From: Nelumbo lutea
Lineage: Eukaryota > Streptophyta > Magnoliopsida > Proteales > Nelumbonaceae
DNA length: 64,000 nt
Assembly: GCA_022828595.1 (NCBI GenBank)
Contig: JAKGHH010000003.1
Span: 104,803,583-104,867,582 of the forward strand
Direction: 5' to 3'
Shown piece by piece: positions 45,200 through 57,344 of this stretch. Each line of letters opens with the position of its first letter. Positions within the stretch are counted from its first letter, which is position 1. Made by a program: the position numbers and the translations under genes. The notes under the pieces are model-generated. The model was not told the origin of the DNA. It ran no database searches and saw only the letters and a list, made by a program, of their open reading frames with translations.

Positions 45200-48002
45200 C
45201 TAGTGGGGACCCATGCGATGCATGGAATTTGGTATAAAAGGTGAAACAATTCATTTATAAATGCTTCTAATTAAATGCTATAATTAATAATATTAATTAA
45301 TTAATAGTGTTAAATATTAAAAAAATATGAAAAATAATGCAATTATAAATACTTCTAATTAAATATTGTAATTAATAATGTTAATTAATTAATACTATAT
45401 TTTTATAATACAGTATTACAATCACATATTAATATTATATTGTAATTAAATAAATACAAAAATACTACAATAAATTAAATATATACTATATTTATTAATT
45501 AAATGAAATACTATAATATTCTAATATTGTTAATTATTATTATTATGTTTTTATGAATATAAATTTGTAACAACAAATTGAAAATAGCAAAATAAAATTC
45601 AATTACACACAAATAACATAAATATTACAAACATTTTCAAATAGATGGCAACATCAAGAAACACGAAGTATCTAACAAAATTGCAACAACAAATTGAAAA
45701 CAATCAATCACATAAATAAAGCAAACATTTTCAAATAGATGGCAACAACAAAAATAAAAATAACCTACACCATTTTCAAATAAATAAATCAAGCATTTTA
45801 AACACAAAATGTTAATAAATAAATGTTGTAATTAACAATGTTAATTAAATAATACTGTTAATTGTTAAAAACACTATAATTACGAAAACATACTAGTTAT
45901 TAATAATACTATTTTTCAATAAATATTGTAATTATTAAATTGCGGTATTTATTTAAACTACATTAATTTCTGGAAATTATCATATTTTCAGAAATATATT
46001 GGTAATTTCTTGGCTAAAACTAATTAAATGTAATTTTTTGATAATTACAATTTAAAAATAATTTAGTTACAGCTTAAAAATTGATATTGTGAATTATATT
46101 GCTGTTAATTAATAATTAGTGTTAATTAATTACTGTTAATTAATGATAAATGTAATTTCTGGTAATTAAATGTAATTTTATGCTACTCATTTATATCTTG
46201 TAAATTTATGTTATTTATAGCAAAATAGACACCACTGATGTATTTTACACAATTTACAGCACAATAGCATAAAATTACATTTAATTATAGTTTCAATATT
46301 TTGAAATATTAACAGTATTTGTATAATTGGTGGATATTTTTATTATGTTTTGGTTACTTATGTCAAATTATACCACTAAATTACATTTTACACTGCATTC
46401 CAGTAAATACTATAATTATTAAAATACGAAATTATTAATAATGAAAAAATGTATTTACAATTAAATATAGTTGAAAAATAATTATTTAGTTACATTTTAA
46501 AAAATATTACTGTTAATTAATACCATTTTTATAATTATTGTTAATTAACAATACTGTATTTATTGAGAATACTGTTAATTATTAAAAATACTGTAATTGT
46601 GAAGAATACTGTTAATTATTAAAAATATAAAATAGCTATTGAGAATACTGTTAATTATTAACAATACTGTAATTATGAAAAATACTATTAATTAATCATA
46701 TTGTTTTTCAATAAATACAGTAATTATTATATTACTGTATTTATCTTAAATACATCAATTTCAGAAGTTATCCTATTTTCAGAAATATATTGGTAATTAT
46801 TGAAAGCATATTTATAAAAAAACAATAAATAATTACTAAAAATAAAATAAATATTAATTATAGTATATATAAATATTTAATGAGTATACACTATTATTGT
46901 AAAATTGTTACTAACAAATATAATTTTGTTGATACTTATTTTCTATAATTATTAATTGACATAAGTGAAATTAACTATTTATAATATTGTTTAGTTATTG
47001 AAAAAATATTGTTATTTAAATTCTTAAAATATTAATTATTTTTTGTTTAATAATCCATAAAATTATAATTGTACTATCATTACATAATTCGTTATTAATC
47101 TTGTAAAATATTAAATTATTAATATGAATATTTTGAATTCTATTATAATTATTTTTCTACTTTTAAGATTTTTTTAATTTATTACATAATTTCGTTATTT
47201 TAACTATTTAAAATTTTGTCATGTTAAATATTTTGTCATTTAAATATTTAAATAATATGTAAATATTTAAAATTTTTCATTATTTGAATTTTATTTATTT
47301 AATGTTATTACAAATATTAAATATTTTGTTATACTATTTATCTATTTTAATGTTTTATATTTAATATTTTTAGTTGTTGAAATATTTAATTAATATTTTA
47401 TTTTTTAATGTTAAATTTTTATTATTTGAATGACATTTAAATTGAATTATTAGAAAATTTATAATTTATATTGTTACTACATAATTTCATGATGACTTTT
47501 GTAAAAATATCGAATTATTAATAATATGAATATTATTAAATCTATTAATTTGTTGTGTTTTGAAAAAATATTTTAAATTTAGTATATAATTTCGTTATAA
47601 CATTTAAATTGTTCTGAATTTTTTTAATTGAAACTTTCTTTAAATAGATTTAGATAAAAAGTGGGGGAGAGGATAAATAGAAATTAGAGATAGTTTAGGA
47701 GATAATCTCTCTATTGAATCAGAGATAATTTAAGAGATAAATAGGAATTAAAAATAATTTAGGAGATAAATAGGAATTAGAGACAATTTAGGAGGAAGTG
47801 GGGGAAAGTGGTGCCACTTGGCTAAACATTAGAAAAGCAAATCCCTCTTTCTTTGTGGTTGTTCAAAATAGTTAAGCATATGTTCCTTATTGGTTTAATT
47901 GATAATTATGTGGAATTAAAAAAACAAAAAATTAGAATGGGGGGTTCCTGAAAGGAGAGCTTTGCTGACATGGTAGGACCAGTTTTAATATATATATATT
48001 GA
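45200..48002 (-). mobile_element. Helitron-like unit A
   Basis: On the minus strand it starts TCAATATATATATATTAAAA, then 'catgtcagcaaagctc' (5' end at about 48002). It ends at 45200 with the hairpin CCATGC-ATC-GCATGG followed by GTCCCCACTAG. The ~2.8-kb body is very AT-rich, with many 'ctgttaattattaaaaatac'-type repeats at 46500-46700 and ~26-bp 'gataaataggaattagagat' repeats at 47670-47790. No coding capacity. Confidence 0.7.
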
Positions 48003-48127
48003 TCAATTATCAATTTCTTAGAGTCACTAGATATCATTTTTTAGGTAATATGCTTTTCAATATTCATTAATGGGACTTGAAAGTTTAAATTACAAAAGTG
48101 TCCCACATAAACTTCTCATTCATTTTA

Positions 48128-48585
48128 TGGGAACTAGGGAAGGCAATTTTCCCCGATCCCTGTGGGGATCCACCCCGAATGAGATAGGGATGGGGATGGT
48201 TTTCCCCGCGAGGACCCCGATCCCCGCCCCTTGGGATCCTCATTAATATATATGTATATATGTATGCATGCGTTATATATGTGTATATGCACATATACAT
48301 CTATATATTAATATTTTTTAAAATATGGTTGAATATGTTTCAATCTTTTCTAATAGGATTGTAAATTTTAATTAATTTATTTTTATTTTTAAATAAAATA
48401 AAAAAAATAAAATGGTTAACATTACTAAAAATCATAGAGAATGGGGATCCCCACAGAGATGGGGCAAGATAACCTTGTCCCCTTTAACAAGGACGGGAAC
48501 GGGGATGGGGATGGCAATTTTCGTAGGAACAGGGATGGGGAGAGGCTCTCCGTTCCTGCCCTGCTCCGTTGCCATTCCTAATGGG
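48128..48585. mobile_element. GGGGATCCCC-rich MITE
   Basis: The ends 'agggaaggcaattttcccc' and 'gctccgttgccattccta' are inverted relatives, enclosing 'ggggatcc', 'ccccgatccccgcccc' and an AT-rich centre with (TATG)n. Same family as 30905-31298. Confidence 0.6.
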
Positions 48586-49155
48586 AACTGGAGGAAAATA
48601 AGTTGGTGAGTCCCATGGAAAATAAATAAATTCATGTTTCTATTTTGGTATTAGTGGGTCTTACAAAAAAAAAAGATTCCCAAACGGTTCATTTACTTGG
48701 GCAAGTAATACCCTCTTGAAACTTAGATAAATCACTTATCCATTTGTGCACAAATTTGCTAATGTGTAATGAGACAACACTGTCCCTTCAATAGAGAACA
48801 AAAGAACACTAATACGTACACTTATCTAGGTAAGCGTTTCTCAAAAAACACTTATCCGAATAATATAATTTACCCAAATAAACAGTTGGAACCGAAATTA
48901 ATAATTCCAATGTTGATTCCAAGCACCTATTCTAGAAAACCGAAAGGACCACCCTTAATAGGGAAATCAGTCTATTGATGGCACTTGCCCAAGAGCTCAT
49001 GCACAAGTGACCTTATTTTGGATTGGAATATCAAATATGTTCTTAGCAAAATTGACATAGGATAATTAGCCATCTCAATCTATCACAAGACTATAAATAA
49101 CATGGCATGCCTCCAATCATGAGTGAATACATATAAATGGGCCAATCTAGGGCTC
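48586..49155. other. Intergenic DNA, no gene seen
   Basis: No gene is seen. It may include a diverged lower end of the LTR fragment that becomes recognisable from about 49160. Confidence 0.4.
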
Positions 49156-49159
49156 TTAA

Positions 49160-50042
49160 TGGGCCCTTAATGGGCCCAACATTTACACTAAACGGTCATT
49201 GAGTTCAATCATCTTATGAAGGCCCAAGGACAATGGACTTAAGTGATATATAGCCCATCAAGTAAAATAGCCCTAAATGGTCTCTTGCACTTAACCTCTT
49301 AGCCCTTAATAATCAAACACTACCCGACAGGGAATGACCTCTCCCCTGACTGCAAGGTGCAGTGCACTCTCTACTTGGATGGATCACGGGAATTAAAATC
49401 TATATGTCATATAGATATATTTTGCAAAACAAATCTCAAACAAACTTGAAATCAACTGCTGGTAGTTTTGATTTCCATTAGAGAGAGTGCAATCCCGATC
49501 ATTCATTTTGTCCGACAAAGGGGCTGATCCTGTCACTATGATCAGTCACTCGAGTGAATTCTCAAACAACCCTAACACACCCATGTTTTAACCCCCAAAG
49601 GATCTTACTGATTAGCATATCAATAACAACCCAATCTGGCATGCAATGCTGTACCATAATCGAGTCTAAGGGTTATGTGTAACTTTCCAATTTTGTCCAC
49701 CAGTCTACAAAGTCCAGGGCATAACTAGAAAATGGTCTGGGTTCAGTGTTTCAAATAAACACATACTACATGTGCTTCGGGTCTAACCCTGGTAGCTAAG
49801 ACAAGCTACCCAACTTACTTGGCAGAAAATTAGTGTCAACCTTGGCAGGATAAACTTCCCCAAGTCTATTCAACAACTGAAAACATTTTAAATTAACACG
49901 AGTCTCATAAATGTCCAGATTAAGGGTAATTACACAAAAACACACCAGATATAATATTAATCAATTATGTAATTTTACTCATTTACAATAAATGGATCTG
50001 TACATCAATCTGATTGGAGCATAGGACATACAATGTCTAACA
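49160..50042 (-). mobile_element. Truncated LTR of the TGTTAGAC family
   Basis: The minus strand starts TGTTAGACATTGTATG at 50042 and follows the 22462 copy through 'agtgttt', 'gaccattttc', 'ggatcag' and 'gggcccaacatttacact'. Similarity fades below about 49160, so the other end is missing. Confidence 0.7.
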
Positions 50043-51500
50043 TAAAGTACCCTTAAGTTTTTTGACAATTGACATCATTGTTAAACATTGATGGAAAATT
50101 AACAATATGTCAAGTTTACCCTTCATTATTTTTCAATTTTTTTTAAATCGAACCCAACATATCAAAAGCATAAAACAACCACTTTTGATTAAAATATATA
50201 AAATATTCTCTCAAGCCCAATCTTCTCTCTTCTTCCCCTTCTTCACGATTTTAACTTTTTTTTATTAGAATATACATAGAAAGAGAGAGAAGAATAATCT
50301 TCTAAGTTCTAAAATGTAGGAAATTGTTTCAAGTGATACTATTCTATGTTACACCTGAAATGAATCAATTGACCTTAGGCCAACTTCTCTGATTTACCCT
50401 CATACGGTACACTTACTTAAATTCAAAATGCAAGAAAGGAGGGTGGTCACCAGAAGAAGACTATGGTTTTTGAATCGTCGTTGTCTAGGATGGTCAAACC
50501 ATTTGGCTCAAGAACCATTCAAGTAATCAGTTCTATTTTACCTCAAACCCGGTCCTTAGCCAAAAACCGTTGAATTGGTCAAAGATGCATTGACCCAGGC
50601 GGTTGAACCCCTACACTTTTACTTTACAACAAATACCCATAGCTTATCCGAAATTGACTAAAAATTTCCCCTACTATTTGCAAAATCCTTTAAAGTACCC
50701 CTAAGTTTTTTGACAATTAACATCATTGTTAAACATTGACAGAAAAATAATAAAATGTCAATACCCTTTTTTATTTTTTAAGTTTTTTAAAACAAACCCA
50801 ATGGATCAAAAGCATAAAATGACCACTTTTGAATTTTTATTTATGACAAAGATCCCCTACATGTTTACTTTACGACAAATACCCATAGCTTATCCAAAAT
50901 GGACTAAAAATTTCCCCTACTATTTGCAAAATCCCTTAAAGTACCCTTAAGTTTTTTTGACAATTGACATCATTGTTAAACATTGATAGAAAAATAACAA
51001 TATGTCAAATTTACCCTTCATTATTTTTCAATTTTTTTAAACAAAAGCCAACGGATCAAAATCATAAAATGACCACTTTTGATTAAAATATATAGAATAT
51101 TCTGTCAAGCTCAATCTTCTCTTTTCTTCCCCTTCTTCAAGATTTTAACTTTTTTTTATTAGAATATACAGAGAAAGAGATAGGAGAATATTCTTCTAAG
51201 TTCTAAAATGTAGGAAACTGTTTCAAGTGATACTATTCTATGTTACACCTGAAATGAATCAATTGACCTTAGGCCAACTTCTTTGATTTACCCTCATATG
51301 GTAACACTTTCTTAAATTCAAAATGCAAGAAAGGAGGGTGGTCACCAGAAGAAGACCATGGTTTTCAAATCGTTGTTGACTTGGATGGTCAAACCGTTTG
51401 GCCCGAAAACCATTTAGGCAATCAGTTCCATTTTATCTCAAGCCTGGTCCTTGGCCAAAAACTGTTGAATCAGTCAACGACCCATTGACCTGGACAGTTG
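50043..51500 (+). repeat. Tandem duplication, ~894-bp period, with a ~246-bp subrepeat
   Basis: 'Taaagtacccttaagtttttt' occurs at 50043 and 50937, followed in both by the same series including 'cgattttaacttttttttat', 'aagtgatactattctatgtt' and 'gaaaggagggtggtcaccag' and then a Mutator-family end. A partial unit starts at 50691 ('taaagtacccctaag'). Confidence 0.75.
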
Positions 51501-51665
51501 AACCCTCAACCCATTCAATGGTTTTGTGCCGTTTTTTATTTTTTATTTTTTATTTTTTTTATCAAAATGGACCATTCATTCGAATTGGACGGTCAAACTA
51601 TCGACCCAGAAACCGGTGGCCAAAACAGTTCCGTTTTTGGGTCATTTTTTAAAACCATGCCACGT
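51355..51665. mobile_element. Mutator-like family element
   Basis: Inverted ends 'catggttttcaaatcg' and 'cattttttaaaaccatg' enclose the family sequence with 'ggtcaaaccgtttgg', 'cattgacctggacag' and 'ccattcattcgaattgg'. About 305 bp, no coding capacity. Confidence 0.6.
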
Positions 51666-53390
51666 GATCTTATGCGAGGTACTTCATATTGTTGCTTATC
51701 CTGTTTCAGTCTAACTTAAAAATGTCAGACTTTTAGTCCTCTTTTCTAGGAATTACAGAGCTTATGCAAATCTCGAAAATGGGAATAAGGCATATTGGGT
51801 ATTGTAACTCTATGCATAATATTTTTTTTTTCTTTCTTTTGGTAAGAACTCTATGTGAAGATTATGCCTCTCTCAAAAATGGGGATTTGGTATAGAATAC
51901 AGATAACAAAAAATCTCCTCCTCCTCCCTAAAAAGTGCAGCTGACCGAAGCAGAAAATGAATAGAGGTTGTACTATGCACGGGGCCAAGCAAGATATGCA
52001 TGCAAGAGAAGAGAATGATTGAATTTTTGGATAAACATATTTGTACTTTTTCTCTATAGAAGTTTATTTATAATTTTTACTTTAAACATTTTTTATTCTC
52101 CACCTCAGATTAATACTCATTAAAGTGTGTCATATCAGCATTTGATTTTAAGAAACAATGGAGCATTGGGGAAACAAGAATTTGACGTTTCCCCAAATGC
52201 CTAAGAATAAAAATCAAAACGTTTTAATTTTCTACCATTTATTTGATAAATGGTGAAATCAAATAGTTGTTTTATTTTACTTGATATGCAATAAACACCA
52301 ACTCTCATATAGCGCTGATGTGATGATATTTTTTCAATAAATGCCCACAAATTGCCGTTTCTTTCTCTATATGAAACCTCTTTATTCTCTCTTTGTGTTC
52401 CCGCTCGGTTCCCTCAGGTTAATTAAAAGAACAAGAAATTCAACGGTGTCGTCAAATTCCCAATTTACAAATGGATGATTTTATATACCTCTAGCACTAG
52501 TTGAGATTGTTCGTCAAAGCATATCTAACCAGACAAGACAAAAAAGCAAATTAGAGACTAGAATTTGGAGAATAATTTTTTCTTAGTCGAAGAGTATCTT
52601 AATAATGTGAGAATACGAACAAAGATTTCCAGTCCATTATGTCGTCATTTGAAGAGATGTCGGAGTTTCATTGAGGCTAAGCTCTTCGTAAGGGAGGAAA
52701 GGTTTGGGATGCTTTAGTTTTGGGGTTTGGGAAAATAAACCTTCAAAAGGTAAAATTGGGTTTGAAAAAGTTACAGCAATCACGTGTAATCACATACGAA
52801 AGTGCTATAACGGTAGGGGTAGAAATAATTTTAGAAAAGTTAAGGATACGTTAATGGGATTTTGCAAACAGTGGGGATGGTTTTAATCCATTTTCCAAAA
52901 CTTAGGGATAGTTTAAGATATTTTTAAATCTCCTAATTACCCTTTTCTTATTTATTTGAATGGCTTATGATTTGAAATATTGAAGTCCTCTATATTGTTT
53001 TAATAAATCATTTCTTAAACATGGGTGGAAATGGTAGAGATTTGTTTCTAGGAATACAAATGAATCATATTCAAGTCAGTATATATCTGAATCCAATCCA
53101 ATAGTAAATAATGGAGATGACGATTTTACCCACAAACCGGGTCACCGACCCGCTCAGAATGAGACAGATTTCTCCGATCACAAATGCATACGGATCGGAT
53201 TCGGGGCCTCGGACCGGGGACCGAGCGGGGATGGGTTCTGCTTATAAATCCCCGAGCCCGTTGTAAATTATAAACATACCCTTATATAATCTATTAAGGT
53301 ATAGGTATTACTATTACGTATTAGGTTTAGGAGTAACTTAGCCTCCTGTTTCCTCTTCCTCAGTTCGCACATATAGAGACTCAGAGAGTC
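51666..53390. other. Intergenic DNA, no gene seen
   Basis: No convincing exon. The interval 53100-53260 has a GC-rich, 'ccgaccc/ggggaccgagc' stretch related to the GGGGATCCCC-rich MITEs. Confidence 0.4.
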
Positions 53391-53399
53391 ACCGTCTCA

Positions 53400-53955
53400 C
53401 TATACTATTCCTTCAACCTTTGCACAACCTCCGACCACTGGGCGCCGCCGCCTCCGCCGTAGGACAGAGGAACCACCGAGTTCTTTTTCTCTCCGTTTGT
53501 AACGGATCTAACACTAACAGCCCAGTTTTTCATCTCTCTGTTTGAAACAGATCTAACACTAACAGCCCAGTTCTTCATCTCTCTGTCTGCTCTCCGTTCA
53601 TCCGCCGACCGCTGGGCGCCGCCGCCGCTGTAGCACAAGGAACCGCCGACCGCCGTAGCACAGAGGAACCGCCGAGTTCTTCTCTCCGTTTGTAACAGGT
53701 CTAACACTAACAGCCCAGTTCTTCATCCCTCTGTTTGCTCTTCATTCGTCCGCCGACTGTCGGGCACCGCCGCTGTTGTAGCAGCAGACTTCCCAGTTTT
53801 CCTGCATCGGACGACTCATAGAGGAACTCGTCTCTTGCGATCTCATGCGCGGCCCTCATGAAGTCGGGCCTGGGCTGCCTGCGGTTACAGAATCGCCCGC
53901 AGAAGCCCTCTGTATCGCTATCGCTACTAGAGCAATAAACGGCACAGTAGCGCAT
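53400..53955 (-). other. GC-rich block with an unrecognised ORF and internal repeats
   Basis: The ATG at 53955 starts an 82-codon minus-strand frame (MRYCAVYCSSSDSDTEGF..., FMRAAHEIARDEFLYESS) that ends at 53707. A second frame (53707-53405) is built of repeated units encoding EMKNWAVSVRSV. The repeats, 'ctaacactaacagcccag' and 'ccgccgac(c/t)g', occur three times at 53500-53770. I do not recognise either protein. Base composition is far more GC-rich than the neighbourhood, so captured gene sequence or a decayed 5' exon are both possible. Confidence 0.35.
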
Positions 53956-54680
53956 TAAGAGTGAGCATATTTCTCTGTACTCTCGTTGTCCATTTGTTTG
54001 TGAAATTGTGGTTGCTTTTATTTCAGAATTGAATGCATCCTATTTTTTTGTGAAATAATGAGAAATAAAATGAAGTAATACTCACTTTATAAGAAACAAA
54101 GGAGAGAGGAGGTTGGGGTTATTTGTGTAAGAGTGTGATTGGAAGCACTATGGTATGATCTAAGTTAAGGTAGTGCAAACATTACCGGTGGGTGCAAATG
54201 TGAAGAAAAGGTACAGATCTTGTATGATCAGGTAAGTGCAAATCGTAGCTATAAACAAACAGAAATGGTGCCACACAGTAAAGACTAAAGAAACAATTTG
54301 TTGCAGGACATGGTTGGTCGTTGGTCAAGCAAAATAGAACTTAGCTCAATCTTCAGGTAAATATGATAATGAGATTATTCTTTTCTTGTAGCTAGGGCCT
54401 AGGAGTGGGATGCTGTATTTGGTTGTAAAAACAATGATTTTCTTGGAAAATGGTATTTTAATGGAGGATGAATCATTTTTCTAATTTTCCTAGTGTAAAA
54501 AAAAACAAAAGAACAAAAATAGGGTTTTTCGTAGTAGAAAAGGAGAAATATAGCTCAAAATATCAGCTTGAAAAAGAAATAATTTCAAAATTATTTTTAC
54601 AATAAAATGAATGGCATTAGGCTCTACAACCAAAACTTTGATTTTCTCTTCAAACTTATGAAAGTTGGAGTTGGTTTAGT
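53956..54680. other. Intergenic DNA, no gene seen
   Basis: No gene or clear repeat was recognised. Confidence 0.4.
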
Positions 54681-54684
54681 CATC

Positions 54685-54905
54685 GAGGCAGGGAAATGTC
54701 AGAGATTACCCGTCCCGAGATCATTGGTTGCGGGGCGGGTACTAGTCAGGGATTTCCCATCCTCAACGGGGCTGAGGATAGGGGTTGAATCTTTACCCGA
54801 TACCAGGGACGAGGCAGGGACGGGTGTGGGGATTTTAGCCATGGGATGGGGACGGGGAGGGGGAGGGGGTGCCCCACCCCATACTCGCCTTGTTGCCATC
54901 CCAAG
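54685..54905. mobile_element. GGGGATCCCC-rich MITE, short copy
   Basis: The interior 'gggatttcccatcctcaacg' and 'gggatggggacggggagg' and the right end 'ttgttgccatcccaagta' match the family at 30905 and 48128. The left end is diverged. Confidence 0.5.
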
Positions 54906-55370
54906 TAGATATCCAAGATTTTGATCGGATCCAATCTGATTCGAATTATGAAAATTTAATAAATTATTAAAAGAAAAAACATGAAATTTTATAAAAAGAA
55001 AAACAAAAAAATATACAATTATTTTTTCAACTATTTCCTTCATATATATTCATATATGCATGTCTTTTTATAAAAAATACAAAAAATGTAATATAAACAT
55101 ATTTATAAATAAATATATTAATATATACATGTATTTTTATAAGTAAATATATTTATAAATACACACACATATATGATTGGATCGGATCCTTATAGATTGA
55201 ATATGGGATGATCCAAATTTCAAATTATTCGGTCCACTCCGGTCTGAAAATCTAATAAATGGCTATTCGATTCCAACAAAAATAGGATTGGATTCGGATT
55301 GGAGTGGATCATGATATGATCCATTTACACCTTATTTACTTCTAATACATATAAATTTTAGGTTTCGTTT
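54906..55370. other. AT-rich intergenic DNA
   Basis: AT-rich with 'ttataaataaatatatt' tracts and scattered 'ggatccgatc/gattggatcgg' fragments. No gene is seen. Confidence 0.4.
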
Positions 55371-55374
55371 GTTT

Positions 55375-56115
55375 TTTTCTTGATTTATTAGAGGATGGAG
55401 TGAATATTTTTTATATTTTAAGATGAAGAGAGACTTTCATGAAACAATAATTTAAAAAAGGGGGGGGGGGTAATTTGAGTTCAGTCCCCCTCAAAATTCC
55501 TAATGCAATAATAAAGTAAAAGTCATCCAATCCATTTGCACCCTTATTTATTTCTAATAAATATAAATTTAAGTTTTTATTTGTTTTTTCTTGATTTATT
55601 GGATATGGAGTGAATAATTTTATATTATTTAGAAGAAAAGGTAATTTGAGTTCAGTCCCCCTCAAAATTCCTAATGTGATCATACAGTTTCAATCAGTAT
55701 TAAGGGGGAAAGATTCCCAATTCACAAGGGGGTGGTTTTTATGGGGGGGGTGGGTGTAAATACATTTGAGAAACCAATAAAACAATTTAAAGCGGGGTGA
55801 ACTCTAAAAAAGCCTTAAAAAGCTTGTTTTCCTATGTTAGTAAAATGGTTTTTTCTTGATTTATTGGATGATGGAGTGAATAATTTTATATTATTTAGAA
55901 AAAGGGTAATTTGAGTTCAGTCCCCCTCAGAATTTCTAATGTGATCATACAGTTTGAGTCATTATTAAGGGGGAAAGATGCCCAATTCACAAGGGGGTGA
56001 TTTTATGGGGGGTGGGTGTAAATACATTTGAGAAACCAATAAAACAATTTTAAGGGGGGTGAACTCTAAAAAAGCCTTAAAAAGCTTGTTTTCCTATGTT
56101 AGTAAAATGGTTTTT
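55375..56115 (+). repeat. Tandem array, ~265-bp period
   Basis: 'Gtaatttgagttcagtcccc' starts near 55471, 55641 and 55906. The last two units (period about 265 bp) share 'tgatcatacagttt', 'aagggggaaagat', 'cccaattcacaagggggtg' and 'gggtgtaaatacatttgag'. The first is shorter, with a poly-G run. Confidence 0.75.
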
Positions 56116-56440
56116 GTTATTTTAGTTGGTTTTGTTTGAATAAAATAGAGGCATTTTTGGGTCAATTAAGATTTAAGAGAAAATGACAAAAAAATAAAAT
56201 AAGGAAAGTTCATGTGGGTATTTTGGTAATTTAATGCATTCTATCATCTACCTTAATAGACACAAGGTATTTATCACAATGTGAAAGTTAAGGTGGGCCT
56301 TTATTGTAAATAAACATTTGGAGGTAATTATCACAATACTCATGATAGAGGGTTTTTATCACAAATGAGAGTTCAGGGGGAGTAATTAATCAATGACCCC
56401 ATGATACAACGGTCTTTATAATTTATGAAATAAATAATAA
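56116..56440. other. Intergenic DNA, no gene seen
   Basis: No gene or named repeat was recognised. Confidence 0.4.
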
Positions 56441-57335
56441 TTAGGGAAAATTATAGATTAGTACCATGTACTTTGGACCTAGTCTTACTTTGGTCCCCAA
56501 ACTTCAAAATGTGCTTGATATGGGCTAAACTGGCACGCCAATCCCCTGATGCCATGTATCACCTCGGGACCCTCAAAATTTGCAACAACAGATTTGGACT
56601 CATCTACCTTTAGGGCGGCTTCATGTTTATCAAGAGACCCCAAGAGGTCATTGAAGGTAATCCGTCTTGATTGACCAAGATCTTGGTTTCTCCCCAAACA
56701 ACCCGGGGCACTTAAACAACCTAGGCACTAGATTGGTTCTCCAGCCTCATAAGGTCGACCTACCATGTCGGCACAGGGAAAACATTTTGAAAGATTTAAT
56801 GCCCCCGAAATCCTTGAAGGTGTGCCACACAATCAGCAATAACAACATGAATCTCCCCACATCTTAGGGAAACAACGAGCATCCTATCCGGTGAATGCTC
56901 CCGAGAATCCCTAAGAGTCTAGCCATCAAGGTTCGTTACTCCCAAGAATCTTGGCGGCGCCTATCGCCCCTCACCTCTATAAAGGGGGAGACATTAGCCC
57001 TTGCAAGGTACACTCTCTTAAGGAGAAGAATTGGCTTATTTCACTCTCTCTACTCGGAGTACTCTTTTAGATCATCTAGATCGACACTAACCTGACCGTC
57101 GGAGCTTTCTTGCCTAGGCTCACAACCCAGGCTCTCTAACATTCTCTCTCTTGCAAGCCTCTAGATAGAGTTCACACCACATCTTACTATCACACATTAT
57201 GACCCAAGCATATCGAGCTACATCCATGCCAATGTAGTACCTACTGTTAACAAGCCATTAAGTGTCATGTGAAAAGACACAAATGTCCTTTGGGTGTCAT
57301 CTAACTTTCTTTATTTACCATCCACTCAAATCTCT
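56441..57335. mobile_element. Half of the long foldback element, split by an LTR
   Basis: The pieces at 56455-56516 ('tagtaccatgtactttggac', 'tttggtccccaaacttcaaa') and 57230-57335 ('tagtacctactgttaacaag', 'gacacaaatgtcctttgggt') are consecutive parts of one arm of the 1845-2352 element. About 715 bp of unrelated DNA separates them. The second arm is not seen. Confidence 0.7.
56517..57229 (+). mobile_element. Probable solo LTR inserted in the foldback arm
   Basis: Starts TTGATATGGGC and ends GAGCTACATCCA. It contains 'acctctataaagggggag' (TATA-like, 56975) and a downstream 'tctctctcttgcaag' segment, the usual LTR layout. Flanks (ATGTGC and ATGCC) are a poor 5-bp match, so the ends are approximate. 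Confidence 0.5.
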
Positions 57336-57344
57336 TAGAAGCAA

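Noticed and set aside
45260..47600. Organellar or centromeric origin for the very AT-rich DNA
   Set aside because: The stretch lies between Helitron-type ends and its order is shared with units B and C; no organellar gene or regular satellite monomer was seen.
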